Positions 52,442 to 61,682 of a stretch of 64,000 nucleotides of DNA are shown here, one piece after another (the stretch's first letter is position 1; every line of letters begins with the position of its first letter). The notes under the pieces were generated by a model. That model searched no databases, had not been told where the DNA came from, and saw only the letters and a program-made list of their open reading frames with translations. Position numbers and translations under genes: made by a program. Origin of the DNA: Shewanella oneidensis MR-1 (GTDB taxonomy: Bacteria > Pseudomonadota > Gammaproteobacteria > Enterobacterales > Shewanellaceae); the NCBI RefSeq assembly GCF_000146165.2, contig NC_004347.2:1426001-1490000 (forward strand). The letters are read 5' to 3'.

Positions 52442-53479
52442 ATGAATAAATCATTTGCTATTTCGCTGCTCACCTTGGCGCTGTGTGCTACACAGGCCGT
52501 GGCGGATGAACATAAATTTTATGGTCGTATCGATTATTCGGTAACTCATTCCGATAGTGGCAGTGCGACGCATAAAAATAAAAGCGGTACCATATTAGAG
52601 AATAACTTTTCGCGGTTTGGTATTAAAGGCTCGAGCCAATTAACTGATAGCACCTCATTATTTTACCAGATTGAAGTTGGCGTAAATGGTGAGAGTCAAG
52701 ATAGTGGCGATAAACCATTCTCAGCACGCCCAACATTTATTGGTGTTAAGCACAGCACTTATGGCGCCTTAGCCGTTGGACGGATTGATCCGGTATTTAA
52801 AATGGCTAAGGGGATGTCTGATGCAATGGACAATTACTCCTTAAAACATGACCGTTTATTTGCCGGAGACAAGCGCTGGGGTGATTCCTTTGAATACAAA
52901 TCCGCCCATTGGAATAAATTGCAATTAGGTGTGAGCTATTTATTGGAGGACAATCATTATAGTAATAATGATAACCGCCGTGATAATGGCAATTACCAAT
53001 TAGCGGTTACCTATGGTGATAAGTTCTTTAAAACCAGTGATGTATATGCCGCGGTTGCCTACAGTGATGGTGTTGAAGACATTGAAGCTTACCGTGGTGT
53101 CATCCAATATAAGTGGGATAAGTGGCAGTTTGCGACTATGTTGCAACATTCACAATTGGTGAATACGGATAAAACCGATTGGCAACAACGCGAAGGTGAT
53201 GGTGTTATCGTTAGTGCCAAATATCAATTAGGTCAATTATCGTTAAATGCCCAATATGGATTTGATAATTCCGGTACCGGATTAATCGCTAACCGTATTT
53301 ATGCCAGTAAAAATACCTTGATTGATGAGGTTCCAGAAATCTCCCAATGGGCGATTGGTGCTGAATATAAATTGAGTAAATCAACACGCCTACATACTGA
53401 AATCGGTCAGTTTGATGTGAAGCAGTATGATGATTTTGACGATACTATTGTCAGCCTTGGTATGCGTTACGACTTCTAA
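52442..53479 (+). CDS. Outer-membrane porin (IfcO-like position)
   Basis: The 345-residue protein has a signal peptide (MNKSFAISLLTLALCATQAVA). A Gram-negative porin barrel begins DEHKFYGRIDYSVTHSD and ends in aromatic MRYDF. The RFGIKGSSQLTDSTSLFYQIE and FIGVKHSTYGALAVGRID segments are family signatures of general porins. The gene follows the FMN lipoprotein by 17 bases and converges on the flavocytochrome gene, so it probably admits the acceptor used there. Loop residues that would set selectivity cannot be read. Confidence 0.9.
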   Translation: MNKSFAISLLTLALCATQAVADEHKFYGRIDYSVTHSDSGSATHKNKSGTILENNFSRFGIKGSSQLTDSTSLFYQIEVGVNGESQDSGDKPFSARPTFIGVKHSTYGALAVGRIDPVFKMAKGMSDAMDNYSLKHDRLFAGDKRWGDSFEYKSAHWNKLQLGVSYLLEDNHYSNNDNRRDNGNYQLAVTYGDKFFKTSDVYAAVAYSDGVEDIEAYRGVIQYKWDKWQFATMLQHSQLVNTDKTDWQQREGDGVIVSAKYQLGQLSLNAQYGFDNSGTGLIANRIYASKNTLIDEVPEISQWAIGAEYKLSKSTRLHTEIGQFDVKQYDDFDDTIVSLGMRYDF

Positions 53480-53492
53480 AACAGCTTTCTAG

Positions 53493-53536
53493 TTGTCACC
53501 TTGTTAAGTCATTTACTGTACTTAGCAAGGTGACAA
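53493..53536. terminator. Long hairpin between porin and flavocytochrome genes
   Basis: Arms TTGTCACCTTGTTAAGT and ACTTAGCAAGGTGACAA are 17 pairs with one mismatch and a 10-base loop. There is no clear T-run; it is nevertheless the likely shared terminator of two convergent genes. Confidence 0.7.
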
Positions 53537-53604
53537 TGCTTAAGATTAATGCAAACTAATCTAACCTTCGAGATCGATAAGGTGGCGTGACTTGATAGAA
53601 TTAG

Positions 53605-55374
53605 TTATTTAATAGAATTAGCTACTTGTTCTCCAGCAATTCGCCCAAATACGATAGTGTCAGCTATTGCATTGCCCGCCAATCTATTTGCACCATGCAC
53701 CCCTCCAGTGACTTCTCCGGCTGCAAAAAGACCTTTTATTGGTAACCCATTCTGGTCAATGACTTCTGTTTTAGTGTTAATTTTTAAGCCGCCCATAGTA
53801 TGGTGAACCGCGGGTTTAATTTTGACCGCATAAATAGGATATTGAAGATCATCGGCCATATTCTTACGAGCAAAATCTGCATCTTTGCCTTTCACTTTAA
53901 AATCGTTATAACGTTTTATCGCTTGGTCAAATTTTTGAGCATTCATCTTCGTCGCTTTAGCCATTTCATCAGCTGAATTGCCTTTGAAGATAATACCTAA
54001 ATCTAACATTCCTCGCAGTTGACCAAGCCTATCTAAGACGGTTTCATCAAACACTAACCACGCATCTTTACCTTTTTGCGCCCAGATACATTCAGAGACT
54101 TTATCCCTTGGTCCCATCTCATCGCAGAAGCGTTCTCCATCATTATTCAGCATAATAGCGCCAGCTCCCCGTGCAGTGCCTGAGATAACCATTTTACCTG
54201 CCGCCGCCGTTGGGAAGGCTTGAATTTCTTTGACGTCAACAATATCTGCACCGACTTTGGGAGCGAAAGTGAGCGCATCGCCGACGTTGCCTGGATTATT
54301 AGTGGCATCTACACCTTTTAAGTCTGGGCGATATTTAGCCACTAATTCGTTATTTCGTGCAAAGCCGCCAGAAGCGATAATGACCGCTTTAGCACCGAGT
54401 ATATGTAATTTTGAGTGCTTGCCTTGAACAAGGACACCAGTAATAACTCCTTGTTTATTTTGCACTAGCTGGATGACTTTACTGTTGGTGCGGGTTTCAA
54501 CACCGAGTTTTTGGGCGGTTTCTTTTAGGGTGTTAACAATTTCTGGACCTGATTTCGCACCACCCGTTGGTCTATGTAAACGCTCAGCATTATGTCCCCC
54601 AGCACTTGATGCCGACGTTAAATCTGCTCCCATTGCTTGCAGCCAATCAACACCAGCACTGCCGTTTTCTGTCAAGATTTTAACGAGATCAGGGTTGTTT
54701 ATGTTATGCCCACCTTTCATTGTATCTTCATACCACAGCGCCTTACTGTCAGGGTAATGCTTAAGGGCTTGTGTGACGGTTTCTGCGGCTGACATACCGC
54801 CAGCAGCTAACATGCTATTGCCACCAATGTAAGGTTGTTTTTCAAGAATGACGACATCTGCAACGCCATGTTGCCTCGCTGAAATGGCTGCCGCATGTCC
54901 TGCTGCTCCCGCACCAATGACAATCACTTGATGTTGTTCAAGTGGAGCCTTCGCAAGGGCTGTTTCAATCATTTCTTGGGTGACTTCTGGAAACTGATAG
55001 TTATCCAGTACGGGTTTATCGTTAGAAAAGGGGATTTTAAACTCATTTTTAAAAGAATCATGGCAAGTTTGGCAAACAAATACCGGCTGTTTATGACCGG
55101 AATGACAACTGGTACAAGACACATCAATAAGATGACTATGATGTGGTGATAGTTTAGATTTTGATTTGGCAGCTAATTCGCCCATAGTTCCATGGCAACT
55201 TTCACAGGACTTATTTTCATGGTTTTCTGCATCATCAACTTTTATAGGTTTTGTGTGACACGTTTGGCAGTTGTTACCCTTATCAATATGGAATTCTGAT
55301 AAAGATTGTCCATAACTAAATGTTGATATAAAAAAAGCCGACATGGCTAACGGTAATAATTTGGTATTCAACAT
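53605..55374 (-). CDS. Flavocytochrome c (FccA/IfcA-like) with a changed active-site residue
   Basis: The 589-residue periplasmic protein has a signal peptide (about 1-22), four heme motifs (CQTCH 36, CESCH 57, CTSCH 87, CQTCH 101) and a flavin domain with GAGAAGHAAA (154-163). Compared with fumarate reductase FccA, the acid-catalyst Arg (PRDKVS, Arg423), the HHTMGG pair (524-525) and GANRL Arg564 are kept. The substrate-binding His of IQAHP is Phe387 (IQAFP). That argues against fumarate as substrate. Gene order (porin, flavocytochrome, LysR) recalls ifcO-ifcA-ifcR of Shewanella. It receives electrons from CymA-type donors. Confidence 0.93.
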   Translation of the reverse strand: MLNTKLLPLAMSAFFISTFSYGQSLSEFHIDKGNNCQTCHTKPIKVDDAENHENKSCESCHGTMGELAAKSKSKLSPHHSHLIDVSCTSCHSGHKQPVFVCQTCHDSFKNEFKIPFSNDKPVLDNYQFPEVTQEMIETALAKAPLEQHQVIVIGAGAAGHAAAISARQHGVADVVILEKQPYIGGNSMLAAGGMSAAETVTQALKHYPDSKALWYEDTMKGGHNINNPDLVKILTENGSAGVDWLQAMGADLTSASSAGGHNAERLHRPTGGAKSGPEIVNTLKETAQKLGVETRTNSKVIQLVQNKQGVITGVLVQGKHSKLHILGAKAVIIASGGFARNNELVAKYRPDLKGVDATNNPGNVGDALTFAPKVGADIVDVKEIQAFPTAAAGKMVISGTARGAGAIMLNNDGERFCDEMGPRDKVSECIWAQKGKDAWLVFDETVLDRLGQLRGMLDLGIIFKGNSADEMAKATKMNAQKFDQAIKRYNDFKVKGKDADFARKNMADDLQYPIYAVKIKPAVHHTMGGLKINTKTEVIDQNGLPIKGLFAAGEVTGGVHGANRLAGNAIADTIVFGRIAGEQVANSIK

Positions 55375-55482
55375 TACTCTTACCTCTCTAGTGTTTTAAT
55401 TCATATTCATCATTGCTGCACGCTTAAAAATTGACAAAGCAAAAAAATTGATTCGTCAGAAGAGAAAAATTCACTTAACAGG

Positions 55483-56445
55483 ATGGAAAGCATGAGAGTT
55501 ATACCGCCGATAAAATCTATTATTTATTTTGAGGCCGCAGCTAGATTGCAAAGTTTTAAACTTGCCGCAATGGAACTGAATGTTACGCCAGGCGCAATTA
55601 GCCACCAGATAAGCACATTAGAAGATTTTATTGGGAAAAAGGTTTTTGAAAGAGGTAGTCGACGTGTAACGCTAACTTATTGTGGTTTAAGGTATTACTC
55701 AAGGATATCCATTATTTTGCAAAACATGGAGGAGGCTACTGTTGATCTCGGTATCGAAGGCAGCAAACCAAAAATTAAAATAGCAATTCCACCCTCATTA
55801 TTAAAAAATTGGTTACTGCCCAGATTGGTTGATGACAAACTAAAAGATCTCAATCGTAGTGTGGAATTTATTGATACATTAGATTATCTTGAATTTTCTA
55901 AGTGTGATTTAGATCTAGCAATACGTTATGGTTATGACTCGTGGGATAATCTTTACTCTGTTTTTCTATTTCATGAGGAAATGATTCCAGTATGCCATCC
56001 TAATTATTTTATTTCAGAGTTTACGGATTTTACTCAAGAGATTATCGACAACCACACGCTTATATTTACGAATAATCGCTTGGTTCAGTGGGATATTGTT
56101 ATGCAATATTTCGGTCTAGAGCGAAAATCGACCCAGAGTAAGCTCATTTTTCAAAACTCGATTCAAGCAATTGAAGCGGCTATTCAAGGCGCTGGCATTG
56201 CCTATGTGAATCGAATTCTTGTGTCAAAGGAGTTGAGTAATGGCAGGTTAATTCAACCTTTTGACATTTATATGCCAAAACATAAATCTCCTGCATATCA
56301 TCTGGTCAGTACCTATGAGCATATGCAGGACGAAGCAACCTTTAAACTTTACCAAACGATATTGGAATTCGCGAAATCAACTCCGCATCAACACATTGTA
56401 AATGCTCAAGCTAAGCAAAATGCATGGCTTGAGCATGCTGTTTAA
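55483..56445 (+). CDS. LysR family transcriptional regulator
   Basis: The 320-residue protein has an N-terminal LysR HTH (about residues 8-66: IKSIIYFEAAARLQSFKLAAMELNVTPGAISHQIS). A substrate-binding domain of the GcvA-like branch follows. The start may be Met1 or Met4; AGGATGG overlaps the first ATG and is well spaced for the second. It is divergent from the flavocytochrome gene with 108 bases between, the classic layout for a LysR activator and its target. By position it matches IfcR. The inducer may be the acceptor of the flavocytochrome. Confidence 0.92.
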   Translation: MESMRVIPPIKSIIYFEAAARLQSFKLAAMELNVTPGAISHQISTLEDFIGKKVFERGSRRVTLTYCGLRYYSRISIILQNMEEATVDLGIEGSKPKIKIAIPPSLLKNWLLPRLVDDKLKDLNRSVEFIDTLDYLEFSKCDLDLAIRYGYDSWDNLYSVFLFHEEMIPVCHPNYFISEFTDFTQEIIDNHTLIFTNNRLVQWDIVMQYFGLERKSTQSKLIFQNSIQAIEAAIQGAGIAYVNRILVSKELSNGRLIQPFDIYMPKHKSPAYHLVSTYEHMQDEATFKLYQTILEFAKSTPHQHIVNAQAKQNAWLEHAV

Positions 56446-56707
56446 CATTTTTATTACAAGAATAACTGTTCAGCCGTATTTTGCTAAACAGCATAAAAAG
56501 CATGGGAAATTTAAATTTAGCGACATCGCTGCGTTCAGTAATTGCATAAAAATAAAGTTGAGTTAGCTCTCTCAATTGTGTTGTATTCGCGCCTATTAGC
56601 ACATTCAACTTCATCCCCTTATTAAGGTAAAAATAACCTAATAATTTTGTTTATGGCTCATGAACGGGCATAATCAGCGTTTAATTATTTAGATACAAGG
56701 AATAACC

Positions 56708-58945
56708 ATGAAGTATTTGGTTAGCGTAGTGACCTGTTTTTTACTATCGGCCTGCTCTTTTGGGGATGCTGATGTTGAGTTTAATCCCCAAAAAGGTGAG
56801 GAACGCGCGTATCAGGTATATAGCAACACCAAGATCACCGTTGATAATGGTGGACGTACCGAAACGGTGAATGCAGCATCCCATCAATTGCTGCGTTATA
56901 AGGTTATCGAAACGGGCAAAAACAGCCAGTTTGAAGTGTACGTCGATTATTTGAAAATGCGTGATAGCCAAGGGAGTAATGTAAGCAGTGGCGAACGGGC
57001 TGAGCAGAATCCCGAAATGCACGCTATTTTCTCACAGGGATTTGAATTTACGTTAAATGTTGACGATGGCAGCGTTAAAGAATTTAGCGCGCTAAACAAG
57101 CCACTATGGCAAGCGCAATTAGCAAAACGCGGCATTGAGGTTGAGCAGGAACTTAAAAAGCTATTTAGCTCATCAGCCTTTATTAACACCATACCCGCTA
57201 AAGTCGGGGCAGTCGTTACGCTTCCTGCCTATCAAGGCCATACCAATGCCAAGCTTACCGTGTTGCAGGTAACTGATTCCCATGTGTTAACCCAAATTGA
57301 AAGTGTTGGTGAGCAAACCAAAATTTACGGCCAACTGCTGTTAGAACGTGAACGTGGCTGGTTAGAGCAGATGGTCTTAGTGGCAGAGGCGCCGTTTGAG
57401 CGCTATGGCTATAAAGGGACAATGCGCAGTAATGTGCTTATGGTGCCGCAACAGCGGCGGTTAGGTGATCTGACGCAACGTGTGGGTTTGGATTATGATT
57501 TCCCCGCGCTTGAGTATCAAAAAACGCCAGAAGTAGTGCTGGATGATGTTAATAAACCCTTAACTCAAGATGATGTTTTTCACTTTGATACGGGTTACTT
57601 TGAGCAACAAGATGATCTATTAAATATTAGCTATCAACATGATTTTTCGGGTTATAAGCCAGAAGGTGAGTTTCGGCTAACCGATATCACAGCCCACAGT
57701 GCCGATGGTAGTGTTTTACCGATAAAACTGAACAAGGTAGGGAGTTACAGTTACGCTGAAAAGGATGGTTTTTATCGCTCCGTTGAGCAAAACCTGCTTA
57801 TTGGTTGGAATGCGCCAGCTGAACTTTTAGCCCAGGTTGTTGAGTTTCGTGCCAAGGCCCATTATCAAGGGGCGAAACTGGTTAAATTGGAGTTAAAACC
57901 CGATCCAACCAAAACGGTGACTTTACAGTATAAAGATTTGCAGCTTGAACTTAGTCCAATCCCTGATAAACCATTGAGTTATTTGCTAAAATCGCGGGAT
58001 GCGACCAATAAATTTTGGTTGGCAGGGCGATTTGATGGCGCTGAAGGCGCAATGGTGAAGTACCAATTCGCGTTGGCTAACGGACCTGATTGGTTAACAT
58101 CAGCAGAGCAGAATATGTTGGCGCTAGTCTCATCAGTGAACTATGAATCCACCACGCTGTTTAACTTTCCTGCTGAGCCGCCGATGCTCACCATTTATGT
58201 TAATACTGCCGCGGATAGCAGTGAACTCACTAAAAATGTTCGCTTTATTCCGATAAACGATTACGCGCAAAACGCTGCATATCCCCCTGTATATCAGCAA
58301 ACACTTTACAGTGATGATATGTATGCGAGCCATGATGACCAAGCACAACCTGAGATACCCGTTGACCCCGCATTACTGGAACCACAAATGGTGGCCAAAT
58401 ACGGCGTTAGTCTGTTGTTAACAGCCGAGCAGGCTGCGGTTTGTAGGCTAAGTGTTGTGGATGCACCTAAGGTAAACGGGCACACACTGCAATGGACTCA
58501 TATAAGTTCTAACAGCAGTTTGGGTGGTGGGCTGGATAAATTAATGCTGTATCAACTGACGAGTGCTGATGGCATCCGCCGCAACTTTTACGATATCCAA
58601 GTGAGCAGTACCTTGGCTTGCTCGGGCACGCCCCAATGGCAAGCACTTGCCTATCAACCAGAACAAGGTTGGTTGATTGATATTACGCAGTTGCCAAATC
58701 TCGATACCAATCAAACCGTGGCTGACTTTATGCGGCAGTATCGTTTTTTAAATGCGCAGAATTTACCGTTAGCTCCTGCTATGCAAGTTGATAGCAGCGA
58801 CTTTTATCAGCGTCCGTTGCAGCAAGTATTACGTGAGCAGCGTTGGTTCATGCTGGCGGGACGCGCTGCAGCAATTGAGTATCTGACGATAAGTGGCGAA
58901 CCTGTTAATAAGCAGTGGGTTAGCACCTTCCCTGCGTTACCTTAA
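56708..58945 (+). CDS. Large lipoprotein of unknown function
   Basis: The 745-residue protein has a lipoprotein signal (MKYLVSVVTCFLLSAC, lipidated Cys16). The N-terminal half (about 20-260) is beta-rich and repeatedly uses Gln/Glu/Val strands. The C-terminal half contains a Trp/Tyr-rich region, and I see no catalytic motif. Family unrecognised. AAGGAATAACC before the ATG is a good ribosome site. The MORN-variant gene starts 10 bases after the stop, so the two form an operon that interrupts the respiratory genes. Confidence 0.8.
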   Translation: MKYLVSVVTCFLLSACSFGDADVEFNPQKGEERAYQVYSNTKITVDNGGRTETVNAASHQLLRYKVIETGKNSQFEVYVDYLKMRDSQGSNVSSGERAEQNPEMHAIFSQGFEFTLNVDDGSVKEFSALNKPLWQAQLAKRGIEVEQELKKLFSSSAFINTIPAKVGAVVTLPAYQGHTNAKLTVLQVTDSHVLTQIESVGEQTKIYGQLLLERERGWLEQMVLVAEAPFERYGYKGTMRSNVLMVPQQRRLGDLTQRVGLDYDFPALEYQKTPEVVLDDVNKPLTQDDVFHFDTGYFEQQDDLLNISYQHDFSGYKPEGEFRLTDITAHSADGSVLPIKLNKVGSYSYAEKDGFYRSVEQNLLIGWNAPAELLAQVVEFRAKAHYQGAKLVKLELKPDPTKTVTLQYKDLQLELSPIPDKPLSYLLKSRDATNKFWLAGRFDGAEGAMVKYQFALANGPDWLTSAEQNMLALVSSVNYESTTLFNFPAEPPMLTIYVNTAADSSELTKNVRFIPINDYAQNAAYPPVYQQTLYSDDMYASHDDQAQPEIPVDPALLEPQMVAKYGVSLLLTAEQAAVCRLSVVDAPKVNGHTLQWTHISSNSSLGGGLDKLMLYQLTSADGIRRNFYDIQVSSTLACSGTPQWQALAYQPEQGWLIDITQLPNLDTNQTVADFMRQYRFLNAQNLPLAPAMQVDSSDFYQRPLQQVLREQRWFMLAGRAAAIEYLTISGEPVNKQWVSTFPALP

Positions 58946-58955
58946 GGGGTAGAAT

Positions 58956-60698
58956 ATGAGAGTCTTATTACTATTATCTGCGCTACTTCTATCGTTTAAT
59001 CTGTCAGCTGAGCGGATCTTACTCGACGAACAATGGCGGCTTAGCGATGTGCCGGGCGAGGCTATCTACTACCAGAAACAAGCGGCAACAGAGCAAAATG
59101 GCGTTTGGCCAGTACAGTTATTTTATGTGGAGACGGATAAACCGGTCTTTAAGGGCAGCGTCAATGGACCCAATTTAGCGGAGAGTTATATCGTTGGTGA
59201 TTTCGAGTTTTTCTACCCTGACGGCCAACTGTCTCGTAAAGGGCAGAGTGATGCTAACGGGAGCTATCAGGGGACACATTTGCATTACTGGGAAGATGGA
59301 ACACTCTCGGGTGAGTACCACTATCTTAATGGCCAGTTGCATGGTGAGCAGAAAAGTTACTATACCAATGGCCAATTGCGCGATCATCAGCATCACGTGA
59401 ATGGTACAGAGTCAGGATTAGCGCAAAGTTATTTTGACAATGGCCAGTTGCAAACACGCGTAACCTATGGCGCTAACGGTATGGAAGGGCTATATGAAAG
59501 CTTCCATAACAATGGTCAGCCGGAGCAAACCGTGAATATGGTGGCGGGAAAAAGAGAAGGTGAGCGACTGTATTGGACAAAGGAAGGTTGGTTATTCACT
59601 AAAGAGTTTTACATTAAGGGGAAATTACACGGTGAAGTGTTGGTTTATCAGGCCGCAGATGTGCTACGAGAAATTAAACACTATCAGCATGATAAGCAGG
59701 TGGGAAACCAGCAGCGTTTTGATAAACAAGGACTGTTAGCAGAGCAACAACAGTACGATAAGGATGGTCGTGAAATACAACATTTTACCTATGATAATGC
59801 CAGTAACGTTGCGACCCAAACTGACACGCAATACCTCGCCCAAAGTCGGATTGTTGTGACCCAAACCGACACGCAATATCTTGCCAAAGGTCGGATTACC
59901 AATGAACAGCGCTTCGATACATCAGGGAATTTAATCTATCAATATCAGCGTGATACGGTGAAGGATTGGAGCTTACTTCAGCGTTTTACTGCAAGCGGTG
60001 AATTAATTGGACGCGAAGAACAACTCAAGGGGCAATACCAAGGTTTGTATATCGGTGATGGCTGGAATGGCTATATCAGACGGATAAACTACAGCAAAGG
60101 TAAAATGCACGGAGCATATCGCGAAGATAATGCCGTAGACGGCGGGTTTGTCACTGGGCAATATCACTTCGGTGCAAAAGTTGGCAAGTGGGTGACCAAA
60201 AACGCTGATATGACCCGTAATGAGCAGTTTAACCAACAAGGCCAGCTTAATGGCGAACAGATTGAAATCGCTGCCGATGGTACGGTGATGCTGCAAGCGT
60301 TTTATAAAAACGATAAGTTACATGGTGCGTATTTACAGCGTGACTTTGATAAGCAACTGCAGGCCCAAGGCCAGTATATTAATGGTCAACGTGAAGGCAA
60401 ATGGTTGGTTGATGAAAGTAGCTACAATCAGGTGAAGCTATGGCATGGACAGTATCGGGCTGGGCACGAAGTCGGTCAATGGCAAGCTTTTTCCGCGAAC
60501 GGCCATTTATTAGGCCAGATGCAATATGACAATAAAGGCCAATTGCAAGGTAAAAGCTACAGCTTTAATGAAGATGGCAGTCTGTTGCGAAGCGAGGAGT
60601 ATGTTGATAACCAATTGCACGGTAAATTGATTTACTACTTCAATGGTGAAGCCTCATCCGAATACCGTTATCAACATGGTGTCGATGTCGGTCAATAA
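58956..60698 (+). CDS. Exported MORN-variant (YwqK-like) repeat protein
   Basis: The 580-residue protein has a signal peptide (MRVLLLLSALLLSFNLSA). Many units of about 22-24 residues follow with the pattern YYxNGQLxxxxxYxNGxxxGxxxxY, for example EFFYPDGQLSRKGQSDANGSYQG and SYFDNGQLQTRVTYGANGMEG. This is the MORN-variant repeat named in YwqK antitoxin-type annotation; that name does not show a toxin role. A 15-residue unit, VATQTDTQYLAQSRI, is duplicated in tandem. It is operonic with the upstream lipoprotein, so a surface or periplasmic partner role is likely. Confidence 0.87.
   Translation: MRVLLLLSALLLSFNLSAERILLDEQWRLSDVPGEAIYYQKQAATEQNGVWPVQLFYVETDKPVFKGSVNGPNLAESYIVGDFEFFYPDGQLSRKGQSDANGSYQGTHLHYWEDGTLSGEYHYLNGQLHGEQKSYYTNGQLRDHQHHVNGTESGLAQSYFDNGQLQTRVTYGANGMEGLYESFHNNGQPEQTVNMVAGKREGERLYWTKEGWLFTKEFYIKGKLHGEVLVYQAADVLREIKHYQHDKQVGNQQRFDKQGLLAEQQQYDKDGREIQHFTYDNASNVATQTDTQYLAQSRIVVTQTDTQYLAKGRITNEQRFDTSGNLIYQYQRDTVKDWSLLQRFTASGELIGREEQLKGQYQGLYIGDGWNGYIRRINYSKGKMHGAYREDNAVDGGFVTGQYHFGAKVGKWVTKNADMTRNEQFNQQGQLNGEQIEIAADGTVMLQAFYKNDKLHGAYLQRDFDKQLQAQGQYINGQREGKWLVDESSYNQVKLWHGQYRAGHEVGQWQAFSANGHLLGQMQYDNKGQLQGKSYSFNEDGSLLRSEEYVDNQLHGKLIYYFNGEASSEYRYQHGVDVGQ
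59808..59897 (+). repeat. 45-base tandem duplication within the MORN-variant gene
   Basis: Two in-frame copies (59808-59852 and 59853-59897) encode VATQTDTQYLAQSRI and VVTQTDTQYLAKGRI. Most differences are at few positions, so the duplication is fairly recent. It disturbs the MORN-like periodicity locally. Confidence 0.85.
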
Positions 60699-60822
60699 CC
60701 TATGAAACCTACCTTGGGTGGTTTTTGATTGAACAGGGTGTATTAGCTCAAGTCTGAGCTAATACACCAGAGCAATTCAGTTGAATGTTTTACATCGCCA
60801 CAGCTTAATTTGCTTGATTTAC

Positions 60823-61105
60823 TAGGGCGTGTTGACGTTTCAGGGTTATTTTTGCAGCAATTTGGCTGGCTTTTATGCAAGGCAAAGTCCGTGCAGTGTA
60901 GTTATTCTACATAAACGGACGATAACGCGGCAGAAAAGCCAGCCAAATGCTGCCCGAAGGGTTCGTCTGGCAAGCCCTTGCTCTTACTTTCTGTCATAAG
61001 AGCCGCTCGTCATTTGAGTAGAATAACGACACATCATTCCTCGTTTCGCGAGCACGAACTTGCCAGAACGAACAAAATTTAATCTCGAAACGTCAACACG
61101 CCCTA
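60823..61105. mobile_element. MITE-like palindromic element, copy 3 (283 bp)
   Basis: The ends are TA-GGGCGTGTTGACGTTTC and GAAACGTCAACACGCCC-TA. The left internal module has the perfect stem ATTTGGCTGGCTTTT / AAAAGCCAGCCAAAT. The right module has TCGTCTGGCAAG / CTTGCCAGAACGA. Each module is centred near GTAGTTATTCTAC-type sequence. It is the same family as 46891-47173 (opposite orientation) and 34813-34979 (deleted form). No coding frame is present. Confidence 0.88.
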
Positions 61106-61349
61106 ACCATTCTTCGCTAACACATTCTATTGTTTAAGTTATTTCTAAGTTTTAGACTAAGCACAACGGTAATACCATTTATTCATTTGGCTGTAGCGGA
61201 GTGTAGGCGGATATCATGGATACCTTACTGCGCCTAATGTTACCAGATATCCCGAGTGTGGAATTTGGTCGGCCCAAGTGCAGTAGTCACTGGTAGCGCA
61301 ATGAGTGCCAGCACTCCTTATATCTATCACTTTTCGAAAAGGAATTATT

Positions 61350-61682
61350 ATGAATAGGAGCTGGGGATGGGGATTTGCTCTAATGCTACTCAGTTGCACT
61401 AGCATTGAAAATGGTTTTTCTGAATTAAACAGTAGCCACCCGTTCAAAAAGTGGTTGATTACATTAAAAAGTGACTATGGTGAGGGGCGGTATTATATGT
61501 TTTCCGCTGTAGATTTCACTGAAACAGGCGACCGGCAACCTAGTTTAGTAAGACTCAAAAAATTGATTCGCTTACATGCGAATATTCCTCAATATTGTAA
61601 AAAAAATATGGAAATCATCGATAGCACCAGGAATTTATATGAGGGCGGCGGGGAGAGTATTATCATCAAATGCAGTGAATAA
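61350..61682 (+). CDS. Small lipoprotein-like protein of unknown function
   Basis: Started at ATG 61350 (MNRSWGWGFALMLLSCTS), with AAAAGGAA 7 bases upstream, 110 residues; an upstream in-frame ATG at 61305 gives an unlikely extension. The N-terminus looks like a lipoprotein signal (MLLSC). The mature part is short, with three further Cys not clearly paired, and a GGGESIIIKC end. I do not recognise it. It stands alone between the MITE copy and the decaheme gene in an AT-rich area, suggesting accessory DNA. Confidence 0.6.
   Translation: MNRSWGWGFALMLLSCTSIENGFSELNSSHPFKKWLITLKSDYGEGRYYMFSAVDFTETGDRQPSLVRLKKLIRLHANIPQYCKKNMEIIDSTRNLYEGGGESIIIKCSE

Noticed and set aside
58956..60698. Calling the MORN-variant gene an antitoxin
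   Set aside because: The family label is historical; the protein is exported and no toxin gene is recognisable beside it.
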